From Aquimarina sp. BL5 (GTDB taxonomy: Bacteria; Bacteroidota; Bacteroidia; Flavobacteriales; Flavobacteriaceae): 64,000 nt of DNA. The stretch spans positions 3,185,501 through 3,249,500 of the forward strand of contig NZ_CP031963.1 in NCBI RefSeq assembly GCF_003443675.1, in the 5' to 3' direction. Positions 44,352 to 53,685 of the stretch are shown piece after piece. Each line of letters opens with the position of its first letter. Within the stretch, counting starts at the first letter, position 1. The notes beneath the pieces were generated by a model that saw nothing but the letters and a program-made list of their open reading frames with translations, did no database searches and was not told the origin of the DNA. The position numbers and the translations under genes were made by a program.

Positions 44352-44423
44352 AAAAACTAATTTGTGTGATATAAAAATTGGTAGAACTGGTTTTGATTAA
44401 ACATTAAACCTGTGATGGATACA

Positions 44424-45977
44424 TTAATTTACCATCAATTTTTTATTGATCACCTTATTACCTACATTTATTTTTATTAAATATAGACCTGTCGTTTTAA
44501 GTGAATCTCCTAGATCATTTAGTGGAATAGAAGTATTTCCGGCCTTTAAAATTCCAAGGTTTTTAGCAAGAACAACTCTTCCACGAATGTCCATAACTTT
44601 TATAGAAGTATTGATATCTTTTTCTAATTGAATATCTACAGATACATCACTTATATTTGATGCTGGATTAGGATATATATCTACCAATTCTTTCGAAACT
44701 TCTTTTGTATCTAAATCGAAACTTCTATTATTAAGCCCGCTAATGATAAATTTCTCCCAGGCTCCTATTGCGCTACGATTACAAGTAATCCCTGAATTTG
44801 CACCGTTCTCATGACTTACATATTTACCATTATTCCCTTTGATTGCATATACGTTTCCACCTTGTGATACCAGTGTAAATTTTTCCCAACCTTGGGCGGC
44901 AGTACGATTACAATTCATTGCTTTTGTTCCATTTTCTGAGCTCACAAATCTGCCGTTGTTTCCTTTGATAGTTACAGTACCGTTTCCTGAAGAAGTTACC
45001 GTAAACTTTTCCCAGCTTCCAGCATTTGTTTTATTAGCGGTCATAGATCTGTTCCCATTTTCTGAGCTTATAAATCTATTATTACTTTGTCCTTTAATAG
45101 TAACATTTCCACCGGAAGAACCTGGGCCTGAATTCCCATTCCCATCAACCAATTTATAAGAGCGGACCCAATCATAGTAAGTAGTGCGATTAGCTTGAGA
45201 ATCATTCATACCATCTTGTCCTGCTTTTGGAGGATTCCAATCATATGTCTCCACTACCATTCGTAAATACATAGGAAGACTAAAATCAGCAGCTGGAGTA
45301 ATTTGGAATACAAATTTACCATCTAAATAAAACAATAATTCTTTTTCATTTTTCCACCAAACACCATAAGTATGATATCCTTGATATGCGAATTCACCTA
45401 TTTCAGCTTTATTTCCTCTTATACCAGTTGGCGTGCTATTACAACTTGTCCTTCTACTATGTGTATTAGCATTCAATGTTCTCATGTTTTGATTGATCCA
45501 AGGTTTCCCTCCTGTATTAGCTCCAACATTCTCTGTTACATCGAGTTCTGTTACTCTGGCATCACAACCTGTAAATTCGTTTCTTTTATTGATCAACCAA
45601 AAAGTAGAAGACATAAAAGTTTTATTCGCTTTCATTCTGGTCTCATAATACCCAAATTTCTGTCTGGTTTTAGATCTTACCAGACCACCATTATGAGTCC
45701 ATCCTCCAAAAGCGTTGGATTTTTTAGAAGCTGAAATTTTAAGGTCTCCTCCTCCTACCGACACAGAAAATGTTTCGAATCTCGCAGGTCGTCTTCCTTC
45801 CCATTGAGGATCATTTACTGCCCATTTAGAACCATTAAGAGAAGAACCGTTAAATTCATCAGACATAGATTCTATTTTTTCCCATTTTTTACCATTCGGT
45901 GGTGTTGGCTGAGCTAATAGCCCACCAAAGAATAGACACATACATGCTGTGACCAAGAATTTTGTCAAATTTTTCAT
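44424..45977 (-). CDS. secreted GH16 glycanase with beta-trefoil repeats and T9SS tail
   Basis: A 517-residue protein. Signal peptide 1-22, a GH16 catalytic domain (about 28-278) with the active-site motif ELDVTE (Glu144 nucleophile, Asp146, Glu149 acid/base) and a closing TYYDWVRSYKL. Three fascin-like repeats of about 43 residues (290-417; NNRFISSENGN, NNGRFVSSENG, NNGKYVSHENG) and a C-terminal T9SS sorting domain (about 435-517) complete it. The ELDVTE form and sequence around it resemble beta-agarases/porphyranases, so a red-algal galactan is the likely substrate. The repeats are probably carbohydrate-binding. No SusC/SusD genes are near. Confidence 0.9.
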   Translation of the reverse strand: MKNLTKFLVTACMCLFFGGLLAQPTPPNGKKWEKIESMSDEFNGSSLNGSKWAVNDPQWEGRRPARFETFSVSVGGGDLKISASKKSNAFGGWTHNGGLVRSKTRQKFGYYETRMKANKTFMSSTFWLINKRNEFTGCDARVTELDVTENVGANTGGKPWINQNMRTLNANTHSRRTSCNSTPTGIRGNKAEIGEFAYQGYHTYGVWWKNEKELLFYLDGKFVFQITPAADFSLPMYLRMVVETYDWNPPKAGQDGMNDSQANRTTYYDWVRSYKLVDGNGNSGPGSSGGNVTIKGQSNNRFISSENGNRSMTANKTNAGSWEKFTVTSSGNGTVTIKGNNGRFVSSENGTKAMNCNRTAAQGWEKFTLVSQGGNVYAIKGNNGKYVSHENGANSGITCNRSAIGAWEKFIISGLNNRSFDLDTKEVSKELVDIYPNPASNISDVSVDIQLEKDINTSIKVMDIRGRVVLAKNLGILKAGNTSIPLNDLGDSLKTTGLYLIKINVGNKVINKKLMVN

Positions 45978-46820
45978 GATTAAAATATTTAGTTTGTGTT
46001 AATAAATAAAGTTCAATTGAGTAAGTAATTATTCTGATTAATCATCAAAATAGATTTCAGGTATTTTACATCACTTAATAATTTTCCTAATACCGCTAAG
46101 AATAGGTACTCAATATTCTTTTTTGAAATTGTTGATGAATACTACAATTATTAGAGTGTATTTGTTTCTAAAGTTTGCTTCTTATAACAAGCAAGAAATC
46201 CAAAAGAATAAGTGATGTAATTAAAATAATAGATGATAAACTATATGGACTAAGTTTATGCTCTATGAGGGTTCGAATTAATTATTATTTTATTCCATAA
46301 AATAAAATCCGTAAGAGTTAGTTGCGTTTTCATAAAGAAATTGGAGTTTGTTTGTGTTTACATTAATCACATAAAAACATTAGTTATTTGCTTTTATTTT
46401 AACATTAATATTGGTGTTGTTTCAATAAAAAGATCTTCTTATTAATGTTTTATAAATTTACAATAATCATTTCAATTGTAAATACGTTAAGTTTTACAGT
46501 TTTGGAGATAATTAAAGGGCATTTAGATTTGATAAAATAGCAGCATGTCCTGATTTCACGAAGACTACAAGAGGTTTTTTACAATACAATTACACTACTA
46601 ATCAGTTGTTTTTCAATATAAAAAGAACCATTCTGTAGTATAATTTTGATCATTTGTTATATATATTTTTTGAAAACAATTAGACATTAGAAAGAAATAC
46701 TAAAAAACTCAGTACGATCTGGTTATCAGTGAAGTAACAACAAAACTTATATAGACTATTGAACCTTAAAAAACATATGTGAAAACCTTATAAGATTCAA
46801 TTTCTTACCTAACAGAATAA
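45978..46820. other. long AT-rich stretch without genes
   Basis: About 840 bases between the GH16 gene and the exonuclease gene. No frame looks like a protein and no tRNA fold is seen. Small AT-only palindromes occur (ATTTTAT/ATAAAAT near 46290). The length suggests long regulatory leader sequence for GH16 or a decayed gene. Confidence 0.5.
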
Positions 46821-47534
46821 TTATACAGAAATTACTTCATCATCGTCTAATAGTTCCTCTTGCCTCAAGCGTAAAAGAATCTGAGCGACAGCGACTGTAT
46901 CTTTTTCACAGTAAATCACAATACGATCAATATCATTTTCCTCATAATACACCTGTCTTACTTGGCTACCATCAATGTCATCTTTTGGAGAAGGGATTCC
47001 TAAAATATTCGTCAAAAGCTTAAGAGAGGTATAGTGTTTATAATCTCCAAATTTCCATAAATCCAAAGTGTCTAAATGTGGAACCTCCCAAGGTTTTTTG
47101 CCAAATAAGTTTAATTTAAAAGGCAAACTAATATTGTGAATAATCATTCTTCTTGCGATATAAGGAAAATCAAATTCTTTACCATTATGTGCACAAAGCA
47201 AGTGATGTGGATTATTAAAATGTGTTTCTAACAAGCTTTTGAAATCTATAAGCAATTGTTTCTCATCTCCAAAAAAAGAAGTAGTTCTAAAAGATCTTGT
47301 TTCTCCTTTAAAAGCAAAATACCCAACTGAAATACAGACGATCTTTCCAAACTCTGCCCAAATACCAGCTCGCTCATAGAATTCTTCTGGAGAAAACTCT
47401 TCCTTACGCTGAAATTTAGTTTTATCAGCCCATAGATATTTCATTTCATCTGTTAGGGCGTCAAAGCTTTCTTGCTCCGGAACTGTTTCGATGTCCAGAA
47501 ACAAAATGTGTTCTAAGTTAATCTTATGAAGCAT
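46821..47534 (-). CDS. predicted 3'-5' exonuclease (PolB-exo2 type)
   Basis: A 237-residue RNase H-fold exonuclease. Motif I is LFLDIETVPE (about 13-22), motif II AHNGKEFDFPYI (about 115-126), and motif III YCEKDTVAVAQI near residue 210. It matches PF10108, predicted 3'-5' exonucleases related to the DNA polymerase B proofreading domain. It overlaps the serine hydrolase gene by 11 bases. Confidence 0.9.
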   Translation of the reverse strand: MLHKINLEHILFLDIETVPEQESFDALTDEMKYLWADKTKFQRKEEFSPEEFYERAGIWAEFGKIVCISVGYFAFKGETRSFRTTSFFGDEKQLLIDFKSLLETHFNNPHHLLCAHNGKEFDFPYIARRMIIHNISLPFKLNLFGKKPWEVPHLDTLDLWKFGDYKHYTSLKLLTNILGIPSPKDDIDGSQVRQVYYEENDIDRIVIYCEKDTVAVAQILLRLRQEELLDDDEVISV

Positions 47535-48678
47535 TCTCTAACATTTTATAAGCCTCCTCTACATAAATAAAGAAATCTGTACTAAAAGACCCCTGCGGTC
47601 CTCCACGATGATGCCCTAAACGAACAATAATCACATTATCTTGAGGAATACTAATTACATATTGCCCTAAAATACCTCGCATCACAAATATATCCTTATC
47701 AAGGTGATCGGATAACCAAAATCCATAACCATACATATCATCATTCTCAAAGCGTTTTTGAGTAGCTAGTTTTGTAAATTCTTTTGGCAATATTTGTTTC
47801 CCGCCAAACTTTCCGTCATTTTTAAAAAGCACTCCGAAACGAGCAAAATCTCTAGCATTACTGGCAATACAACAATACGATTTCTCCATTCCGCTATCTT
47901 CACTATCCACTTGCCACAATGCGTCCTGTTCCATGCCCATGGGTTTCCAGAAACTCTCACTTAGATATTCCGATAAACTTTTGCCGGTTGCTTTTTCAAC
48001 TACCATGCCCAATAACTGTGTATTACCACTTAAATATCTAAATTCTTTTCCTGGTTCATCCACAATTTCTAATTTATTCATCACTTCTCTTAATTCGGGA
48101 TCATAGTAAGCTCTTGCTGTGATTGAAAATGGACTTGTATAATGTTCTGTCCAATTTAATCCAGATGACATTGATGATAGATCTCCTACAGTGACTTTAG
48201 CTGCTAATCCTTCTGAAAATTTAGGTAGAAAATCTCCTATTGGTTGATCCAAGCTTTTGATATATCCATCCATAATTGCTTTTCCTAATAAGGCAGTTGT
48301 GATACTTTTTGCCATAGAAAAAGAGTTGGTTTTAGATGCTACACCATAACCTTCAGCATAGTTCTCATACCAAATACTGTCATTTTTAATAATCATAAAA
48401 GCAACCGTTCCCATTGCATCGTTAGTAGCTTTCAATCTTTCTGTAGGTTTAGCAGTATTATAATTGGTATGTAATTCCCACGGGATTGGTTGATCTCCTT
48501 TTTCTACTATATGATTATCAAAATATGTGTAATCATCTATATATGCAGTTTTATGTCCAGTCATATATACGACCCGAACTCCTTTTAGAATATAATCGTA
48601 ATCAAAAACATATAGCAAAATCACACAAAGTAGTAGGATAGCTATAAGACCTTTAAAAAGCTTTTTGATAATTTTCAT
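47524..48678 (-). CDS. class C beta-lactamase-like serine hydrolase
   Basis: A 384-residue protein with an N-terminal membrane anchor (about 8-26). The penicillin-binding fold has the SxxK motif SMAKSI (Ser about 124), YLSGN as the second motif and a late RGILGQ strand. Such proteins act as esterases or D-peptidases as well as beta-lactamases, so resistance should not be assumed. Confidence 0.88.
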   Translation of the reverse strand: MKIIKKLFKGLIAILLLCVILLYVFDYDYILKGVRVVYMTGHKTAYIDDYTYFDNHIVEKGDQPIPWELHTNYNTAKPTERLKATNDAMGTVAFMIIKNDSIWYENYAEGYGVASKTNSFSMAKSITTALLGKAIMDGYIKSLDQPIGDFLPKFSEGLAAKVTVGDLSSMSSGLNWTEHYTSPFSITARAYYDPELREVMNKLEIVDEPGKEFRYLSGNTQLLGMVVEKATGKSLSEYLSESFWKPMGMEQDALWQVDSEDSGMEKSYCCIASNARDFARFGVLFKNDGKFGGKQILPKEFTKLATQKRFENDDMYGYGFWLSDHLDKDIFVMRGILGQYVISIPQDNVIIVRLGHHRGGPQGSFSTDFFIYVEEAYKMLENAS

Positions 48679-48737
48679 CAGTATTGGGAATTTTAATCCC
48701 CTAAGATATGAAAATAAAATCTCTGTTTAGAACAAAA

Positions 48738-48763
48738 AAAATGCCCGATAAAACGGGCATTTT
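48738..48763. terminator. strong hairpin terminator
   Basis: AAAATGCCCG pairs with CGGGCATTTT around ATAAAA, with A and T runs on both sides. It is 380 bases past the LytTR regulator stop, just upstream of the serine hydrolase start. Confidence 0.8.
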
Positions 48764-49142
48764 AATAAAGATAAACAATTATTATGACGATAATTTAATT
48801 CGATTAGGTTATAATAGTGTAGCTATATAACTTATAAGAATGCTTGTTGAGTTTGTGTTTTTTTTATCTGAAATATCAGTTTAATATTTCACATCTTTTT
48901 TTTATAAGTTACATCTAAAAACAGAAGTCTATAATTAGGGCATGTATTACAAAATAAAGTCTCACTAAAAGCTAATCCAAGTAAACTAAAGACTATTAAT
49001 CGCTATTCCAAATTTAGCTGTTATTTATCTCAATCCTTTTCAGGAATATTTTTTTGGTATGAATGAATGTATAAAATGCAGATTTTAATGTATGAACCGA
49101 CAATTTATAGATCGTGTTCAAAAAATAACATTCTAAAAAAAA
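48764..49142. other. gene-free stretch, possible long 3' leader
   Basis: AT-rich with no credible ORF. The strong terminator at its left end implies a transcript entering from the right, either a long untranslated end of the LytTR operon or a small RNA. I see no distinct promoter. Confidence 0.4.
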
Positions 49143-49901
49143 TTAAATAACATTCAATTTCTGATATAATTCTTTTTTAGAATCTCTTGCTATTGGTAGT
49201 GATTTCTCATTAGACATAACTACGTATCCTCCTTGCTCTTTAACCAGAGTATTTACGTGGTCCAAATTGATTAAATATGATCTATGAATCCTAAAAAAAC
49301 CAAAAGGTTGTAACTTGGATTCAATATATTTTAGGTTCTTAGATATAACAATTTCCTTCTCATTCTTCCTGATAAAAGTAGTGTAGTTGCCATTGCTAAT
49401 ACAATAAAGAACACTTGGAATTTTTATAACATGTGTGCCTTTAGAATCCGTTATAGAGATTTTAGGTACTTCATGAATTTTTGCATACAGCTGATTAAAA
49501 CTTGCTATCGGATCTTCTTTATCCTCATTCTTTTCTTGTAACGGACTTGCCTTATCTATTACCTCTACTAATAGCTTAGGATCAATAGGTTTTAGTAAAT
49601 AACCTAAAGCATTATATTTATATCCATCTACAGCATACTGATTAAAGGCTGAAACAAAAATAATTTTGAAATCAATTTCTTCCAGTTCATCTAATATGTC
49701 AAAAATCGTAATAGACCCTAATTGAACATCGAGAAAAACAACATCAGGATTTAGACTGGATAAACCTTCAAGTATAGATTTTTTATCACCTGCCTCACCT
49801 ATAATTTCTACTTGAGGGCAATATGTACTAAGTAAAAGGCTAATATTTTCTCTAGCCTTTTTTTCATCATCAATGATAAAACATTTTAACGTTTGATCCA
49901 T
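49143..49901 (-). CDS. LytTR-type response regulator
   Basis: A 252-residue regulator. The receiver domain (about 5-125) has acidic pocket Asp11/Asp12, phosphorylation site Asp58 (FLDVQLG) and Lys near 108. A LytTR DNA-binding domain follows (about 150-250; FFRIHRSYLINLDHV). It overlaps the kinase gene by one base. Targets unknown. Confidence 0.95.
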   Translation of the reverse strand: MDQTLKCFIIDDEKKARENISLLLSTYCPQVEIIGEAGDKKSILEGLSSLNPDVVFLDVQLGSITIFDILDELEEIDFKIIFVSAFNQYAVDGYKYNALGYLLKPIDPKLLVEVIDKASPLQEKNEDKEDPIASFNQLYAKIHEVPKISITDSKGTHVIKIPSVLYCISNGNYTTFIRKNEKEIVISKNLKYIESKLQPFGFFRIHRSYLINLDHVNTLVKEQGGYVVMSNEKSLPIARDSKKELYQKLNVI

Positions 49902-51868
49902 TATTTCTTGATCTCTTTAACTATAGGCAATGTAATAATTACTTCTGTTCCTAATGATTTACCAGTAGTATCGTATAAATCATTAATAGCAATATTTGAT
50001 TGTCCATTAACTATTTTATTTAAAATATCTAATCTTTCATTCGTGTTTTCTGTTGCAATAGACAAATGCGATACTTCAGTACCTTTCTTCTTAAGCTGTT
50101 CGGATGCTTCTCTACCAATTCCATTGTCTACAACTTTACAAACAACCATGTCTTGTTTCTTTTGCAATGTTATATTTAACTGTCCTGCAATTGAAGAATG
50201 TGAAAAACCATGTATTATGGCATTCTCTATAAACGGTTGTAAAATCATAGAAGGTATTCTTGGATTACTGTCTAAAAGAAACGGATCTACATCGAAACTG
50301 GCTTCAAATTCCTCCTGAAATCTTCCTCTTTGCAAATTCACATATGACTGAATAATCTCTAATTCTTTTTTAAAACTAATATAGATACTATCAGAACTAT
50401 TCAAGACATTTCGAATCAGTACTGAAAGCTCTGTCATATATTCGTTAGCTCTAATATTATCGTTTTTTAAAATATAATTCTGTAAGGTATTAAAGCTGTT
50501 GAATAAAAAATGAGGATTCATTGAAGATCTTAATGAAGTTAACCGTGAGTGGGTTAATTTTTCGTTTATTTGATAATATTTAATACGACTTATATGCCCT
50601 CTATATACCAATACTACTACAGCTACCACTAATAATAGTCCAAGAAAATAGTTTTGCCATTTCGTCTTACTAACTTCTTTTTCTATTTTTAGATTTTTCT
50701 CTTCTAATCCAGAAATAACTTCTTCTTTTGCCAATAGTAAATTTTTACTTTCACTTTTGGCTAATTCTTTACTCACCTTAACCTTTAGCTGTCTAGATTC
50801 GAGTAATCTTATATCCCGTAAAGCCTTAACACTTGCTTTTAAATCTCCTGTTGTCTCATACAACTTTGACAAATCTTCTTTTACTGTAATTAAATCAGAA
50901 ATATCATTTTTCTTTTCAAAGTTATTTTGTGAAATCAAAAAATATTCGAGCGCCTTATTATAGTTTCCTAACTCATATTGTATTGCACCCATCGTATGCA
51001 TTAACCCCGGATATAAATCATCTCCATCCTTATAGGTCAAATTATCATTATCCCATTCTATGTTAGTTCGTATTACCTCTAAAGCTTCTTTGGGCATCTT
51101 TTTTAAATAATAAGCCCAGGCGATATTATTATATACCATAATACAGTGTCTGGTCGACAATGAATTCTTTTCACAACCTACAGCTGCTAATCTGGAATAA
51201 TACAGTATAGAATCGGCTTGTCTATCATTAAAAGAGGCCGATATATTTAAATAGGTGGCTCCCTTTCGTTTCTTGGTATCTTTTGGATCAATGTATGTTA
51301 AGGCTTTTTTGAAATCAATTTTGGCTTGATCTTGATCACCAATGTCTAAGAATAAAACACCTCTATTTAATAAGACTTCCCATTGGTAGTCCGAATTATT
51401 CCCTTTAGAAGCCAAATCTAATGCGTCCCCGAAATACTCCATGGCTTTTATATATTCTCCTATTCTATTATGTAATACTCCTAATCTGTTTTTTACATAC
51501 ATCAAACATTTCTGATCATTCCGATTTGTACAATGTTCACTTAAAAAATTAAGCACATTCATTGCCCTAAGATATTCTCTGGTCGAGTCTGTGAAAAAAC
51601 GTTCAATTTTATAGGCCATCGCTTTTACACTATCAATATCAGAGTTATTTTGAATTAACTCAAAAGCATTATCATATTCTTTTATTGCATTTGCAATATC
51701 TTTTGCTTTAAATAAACTATCCCCTGTACGCAATAGTTTTTGAAGAGATTCCTTTTGTAATACTATAGGTCTATTTAATTCTTTATCCAGTGCTTTCTGA
51801 GATGTAGCAGTAAAGCACCCAAAAAAAAGAACACTAATCCAAATTAAGAAAAATCTAAAAAAAGTCAT
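49901..51868 (-). CDS. TPR-containing LytS-like sensor histidine kinase
   Basis: A 655-residue kinase. Signal peptide (to about 22), about six TPR units (30-350) outside the membrane, coiled coil (about 355-400) and one membrane helix (about 407-425). The His_kinase domain has SSMNPHFLFNSFNTLQNYI (phospho-accepting His), and an ATPase domain carries PFIENAIIHGF and DNGIGREA. The TPR part probably senses a protein or peptide in the periplasm. Overlaps with both neighbours show one operon with the LytTR regulator and ogt. Confidence 0.93.
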   Translation of the reverse strand: MTFFRFFLIWISVLFFGCFTATSQKALDKELNRPIVLQKESLQKLLRTGDSLFKAKDIANAIKEYDNAFELIQNNSDIDSVKAMAYKIERFFTDSTREYLRAMNVLNFLSEHCTNRNDQKCLMYVKNRLGVLHNRIGEYIKAMEYFGDALDLASKGNNSDYQWEVLLNRGVLFLDIGDQDQAKIDFKKALTYIDPKDTKKRKGATYLNISASFNDRQADSILYYSRLAAVGCEKNSLSTRHCIMVYNNIAWAYYLKKMPKEALEVIRTNIEWDNDNLTYKDGDDLYPGLMHTMGAIQYELGNYNKALEYFLISQNNFEKKNDISDLITVKEDLSKLYETTGDLKASVKALRDIRLLESRQLKVKVSKELAKSESKNLLLAKEEVISGLEEKNLKIEKEVSKTKWQNYFLGLLLVVAVVVLVYRGHISRIKYYQINEKLTHSRLTSLRSSMNPHFLFNSFNTLQNYILKNDNIRANEYMTELSVLIRNVLNSSDSIYISFKKELEIIQSYVNLQRGRFQEEFEASFDVDPFLLDSNPRIPSMILQPFIENAIIHGFSHSSIAGQLNITLQKKQDMVVCKVVDNGIGREASEQLKKKGTEVSHLSIATENTNERLDILNKIVNGQSNIAINDLYDTTGKSLGTEVIITLPIVKEIKK

Positions 51869-52347
51869 TAAAAAAGGGATTGTTGTTTTACTGGATTTTC
51901 ATGTGCTAGTAACCATTTTTTCCGCCATAAACCTCCTGCATACCCAGTAAGTGAACCATCACTACCGATTACACGATGGCAAGGCACTACAACCCATAAT
52001 GGATTTTTACCATTAGCAGATGCCGCTGCTCGTATACATTTAGGATCTCCTAATTGCTTAGCAATATCTAAGTAGCTAACAGTTTTTCCAAAAGGAATTT
52101 TAGAAAGTTCATGCCATACCTTTTTCTGAAAATCAGTACCAGATGGATTCATTTTAATGCTAAAAGTGCTTCTGTCCCCCTTAAAATAGTCCTGTAACTG
52201 AATTACTGCCTCCTTAAGTATTTCTGGAATCTCTTTAGAAGGAACTTTTTCTGTGTCTTCGGTGATAGAAATTTTTGTAATACCATTTTCATCTCCTGAT
52301 ATAGAAGCAATACCTAAAGGAGTTTTTATGAAAGTGGTTTCGATCAT
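51868..52347 (-). CDS. ogt: methylated-DNA-protein cysteine methyltransferase
   Basis: A 159-residue suicide repair enzyme. The acceptor Cys123 lies in VVPCHRVIGSDG. The preceding helix (GKTVSYLDIAKQLGDPKCIRAAASANGKN) holds the Arg finger and Asn hinge. It removes O6-alkyl groups from guanine. It overlaps the CNNM gene by four bases and the kinase gene by one. Confidence 0.96.
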   Translation of the reverse strand: MIETTFIKTPLGIASISGDENGITKISITEDTEKVPSKEIPEILKEAVIQLQDYFKGDRSTFSIKMNPSGTDFQKKVWHELSKIPFGKTVSYLDIAKQLGDPKCIRAAASANGKNPLWVVVPCHRVIGSDGSLTGYAGGLWRKKWLLAHENPVKQQSLF

Positions 52348-53462
52348 TCTTCTTTTTTATCGTCTAGAATTCCTAATCTTCTTGCTCTAGCTTCCCAGTT
52401 TTTACGAGCTAGAATCTGCATATCTGTTTCTGTATCACTTTCGTCAACAATCTCCAAACCTAATAAGGTCTCAATTACATCTTCCATAGTTACTAACCCA
52501 CTTACAGAACCGTATTCATCTACAACCAGTGCAATATGATTTTTAGTTTGAATCAATTCATTAAATAAATCCGGAATAGGCAAGTTTCTGTTAGTGAATA
52601 TGATAGGTCTTTTTATTTCTCCAAGAAGCTTGTGGCCATTTTGATTAGCCATTTCTTTATAAATTTCATCTTTAAGTACCTGACCTGTTATATTATCCGC
52701 TTTATCTTTATAAACCGGTATTCTAGAAAAACGAAGGTTTTGATTCTCATTAAAAAACTCTTCTATAGTAGTGTCTTCTGAAGCAGTCTTAATAACCGTT
52801 CTAGGAGTCATTACATCTTTTGTGAAAATCTTTTTAAAGTTTAATAGATTCCTGATCACTGTAGATTCTGACTCTTCAAAAACACCTTCTTCTTCGGCAA
52901 TATCAGCCATAGCAGTGAAATCTTCCCTACTTAACACAGATCCGTGATGTCCTTTGCCACCTATTAACTTAGTCGTTAATTGTAATATCCAGAGAATACC
53001 TGTCCATTTTAGCGGCCAAATCAAAACATTTAATGCTTTGGAAGTAAAATTAGACAACTGTTTCCAATAGGTTGCTCCAATAGTTTTAGGAATAATCTCT
53101 GAAGCTACTAATATCAAAATAGTCATAATAGAAGATACAATTCCTACCATAAGGTCTTCGGTAATCTCTATCCCGAGAATTGTACGAGTTTCAGATCCAT
53201 ACATTTCCGCATAGGCTACTTTTGCCTGCACACCTACTAATATAGCTCCTACTGTATGTGCAATCGTATTAAGCGTTAATATAGCAATTAGTGGTCGGTC
53301 TACATCCTTCTTTAGCTTTTCTAAAGTGGTTGCATATGCTTTTCCTTCTTTTTTCTTAACGTTAAGAAATGTAGGAGTAATACTCAGTAAAACTGCTTCC
53401 AGAATTGAACATAAAAACGAAAAGAAAATGGATACAACTCCGTATACAATAAGTAATGCCAT
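52344..53462 (-). CDS. CNNM/CorC-type transporter (DUF21 and CBS domains)
   Basis: A 372-residue protein. A DUF21/CNNM membrane domain (about 1-185) with three or four helices precedes a tandem CBS pair (about 210-330; FTKDVMTPRT, HIALVVDEYGSVSGLVTMED). The family is associated with magnesium/cobalt efflux. It lacks the usual C-terminal CorC/HlyC domain or has only a remnant. First gene of the cluster that continues through ogt and the two-component system. Confidence 0.9.
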   Translation of the reverse strand: MALLIVYGVVSIFFSFLCSILEAVLLSITPTFLNVKKKEGKAYATTLEKLKKDVDRPLIAILTLNTIAHTVGAILVGVQAKVAYAEMYGSETRTILGIEITEDLMVGIVSSIMTILILVASEIIPKTIGATYWKQLSNFTSKALNVLIWPLKWTGILWILQLTTKLIGGKGHHGSVLSREDFTAMADIAEEEGVFEESESTVIRNLLNFKKIFTKDVMTPRTVIKTASEDTTIEEFFNENQNLRFSRIPVYKDKADNITGQVLKDEIYKEMANQNGHKLLGEIKRPIIFTNRNLPIPDLFNELIQTKNHIALVVDEYGSVSGLVTMEDVIETLLGLEIVDESDTETDMQILARKNWEARARRLGILDDKKEE

Positions 53463-53613
53463 GATATTAGATTAGTTCTGCTAAAGTAATAAATAATTTC
53501 AGTAGGAATACGATTAGTAGACCCTAAGAATCAAAAATGCAGATATTATAAGAAAGAATTAATCTAGATAAGAATTCTTTATCTAAAAAGAACTCCAAAA
53601 TGTATTATATACT

Positions 53614-53666
53614 ATTTAATCCCACAAAATCTAGAGAAATATTTATTCCGTTTTATGGGATTAAAT
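53614..53666. repeat. inverted repeat after the PET-hydrolase-like gene
   Basis: Arms ATTTAATCCCA-C-AAAA (from 53614) and TTTT-A-TGGGATTAAAT (to 53666) pair at all but one position across about 21 bases. It lies 20 bases beyond the stop of the minus-strand gene and may act as a terminator, though no T run follows. Confidence 0.55.
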
Positions 53667-53685
53667 AATATTCTGGCTTTTAAAC

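Noticed and set aside
47524..48678. Serine hydrolase as an antibiotic-resistance beta-lactamase
   Set aside because: The fold is shared with esterases and peptidases; no signal of resistance context such as a linked regulator.
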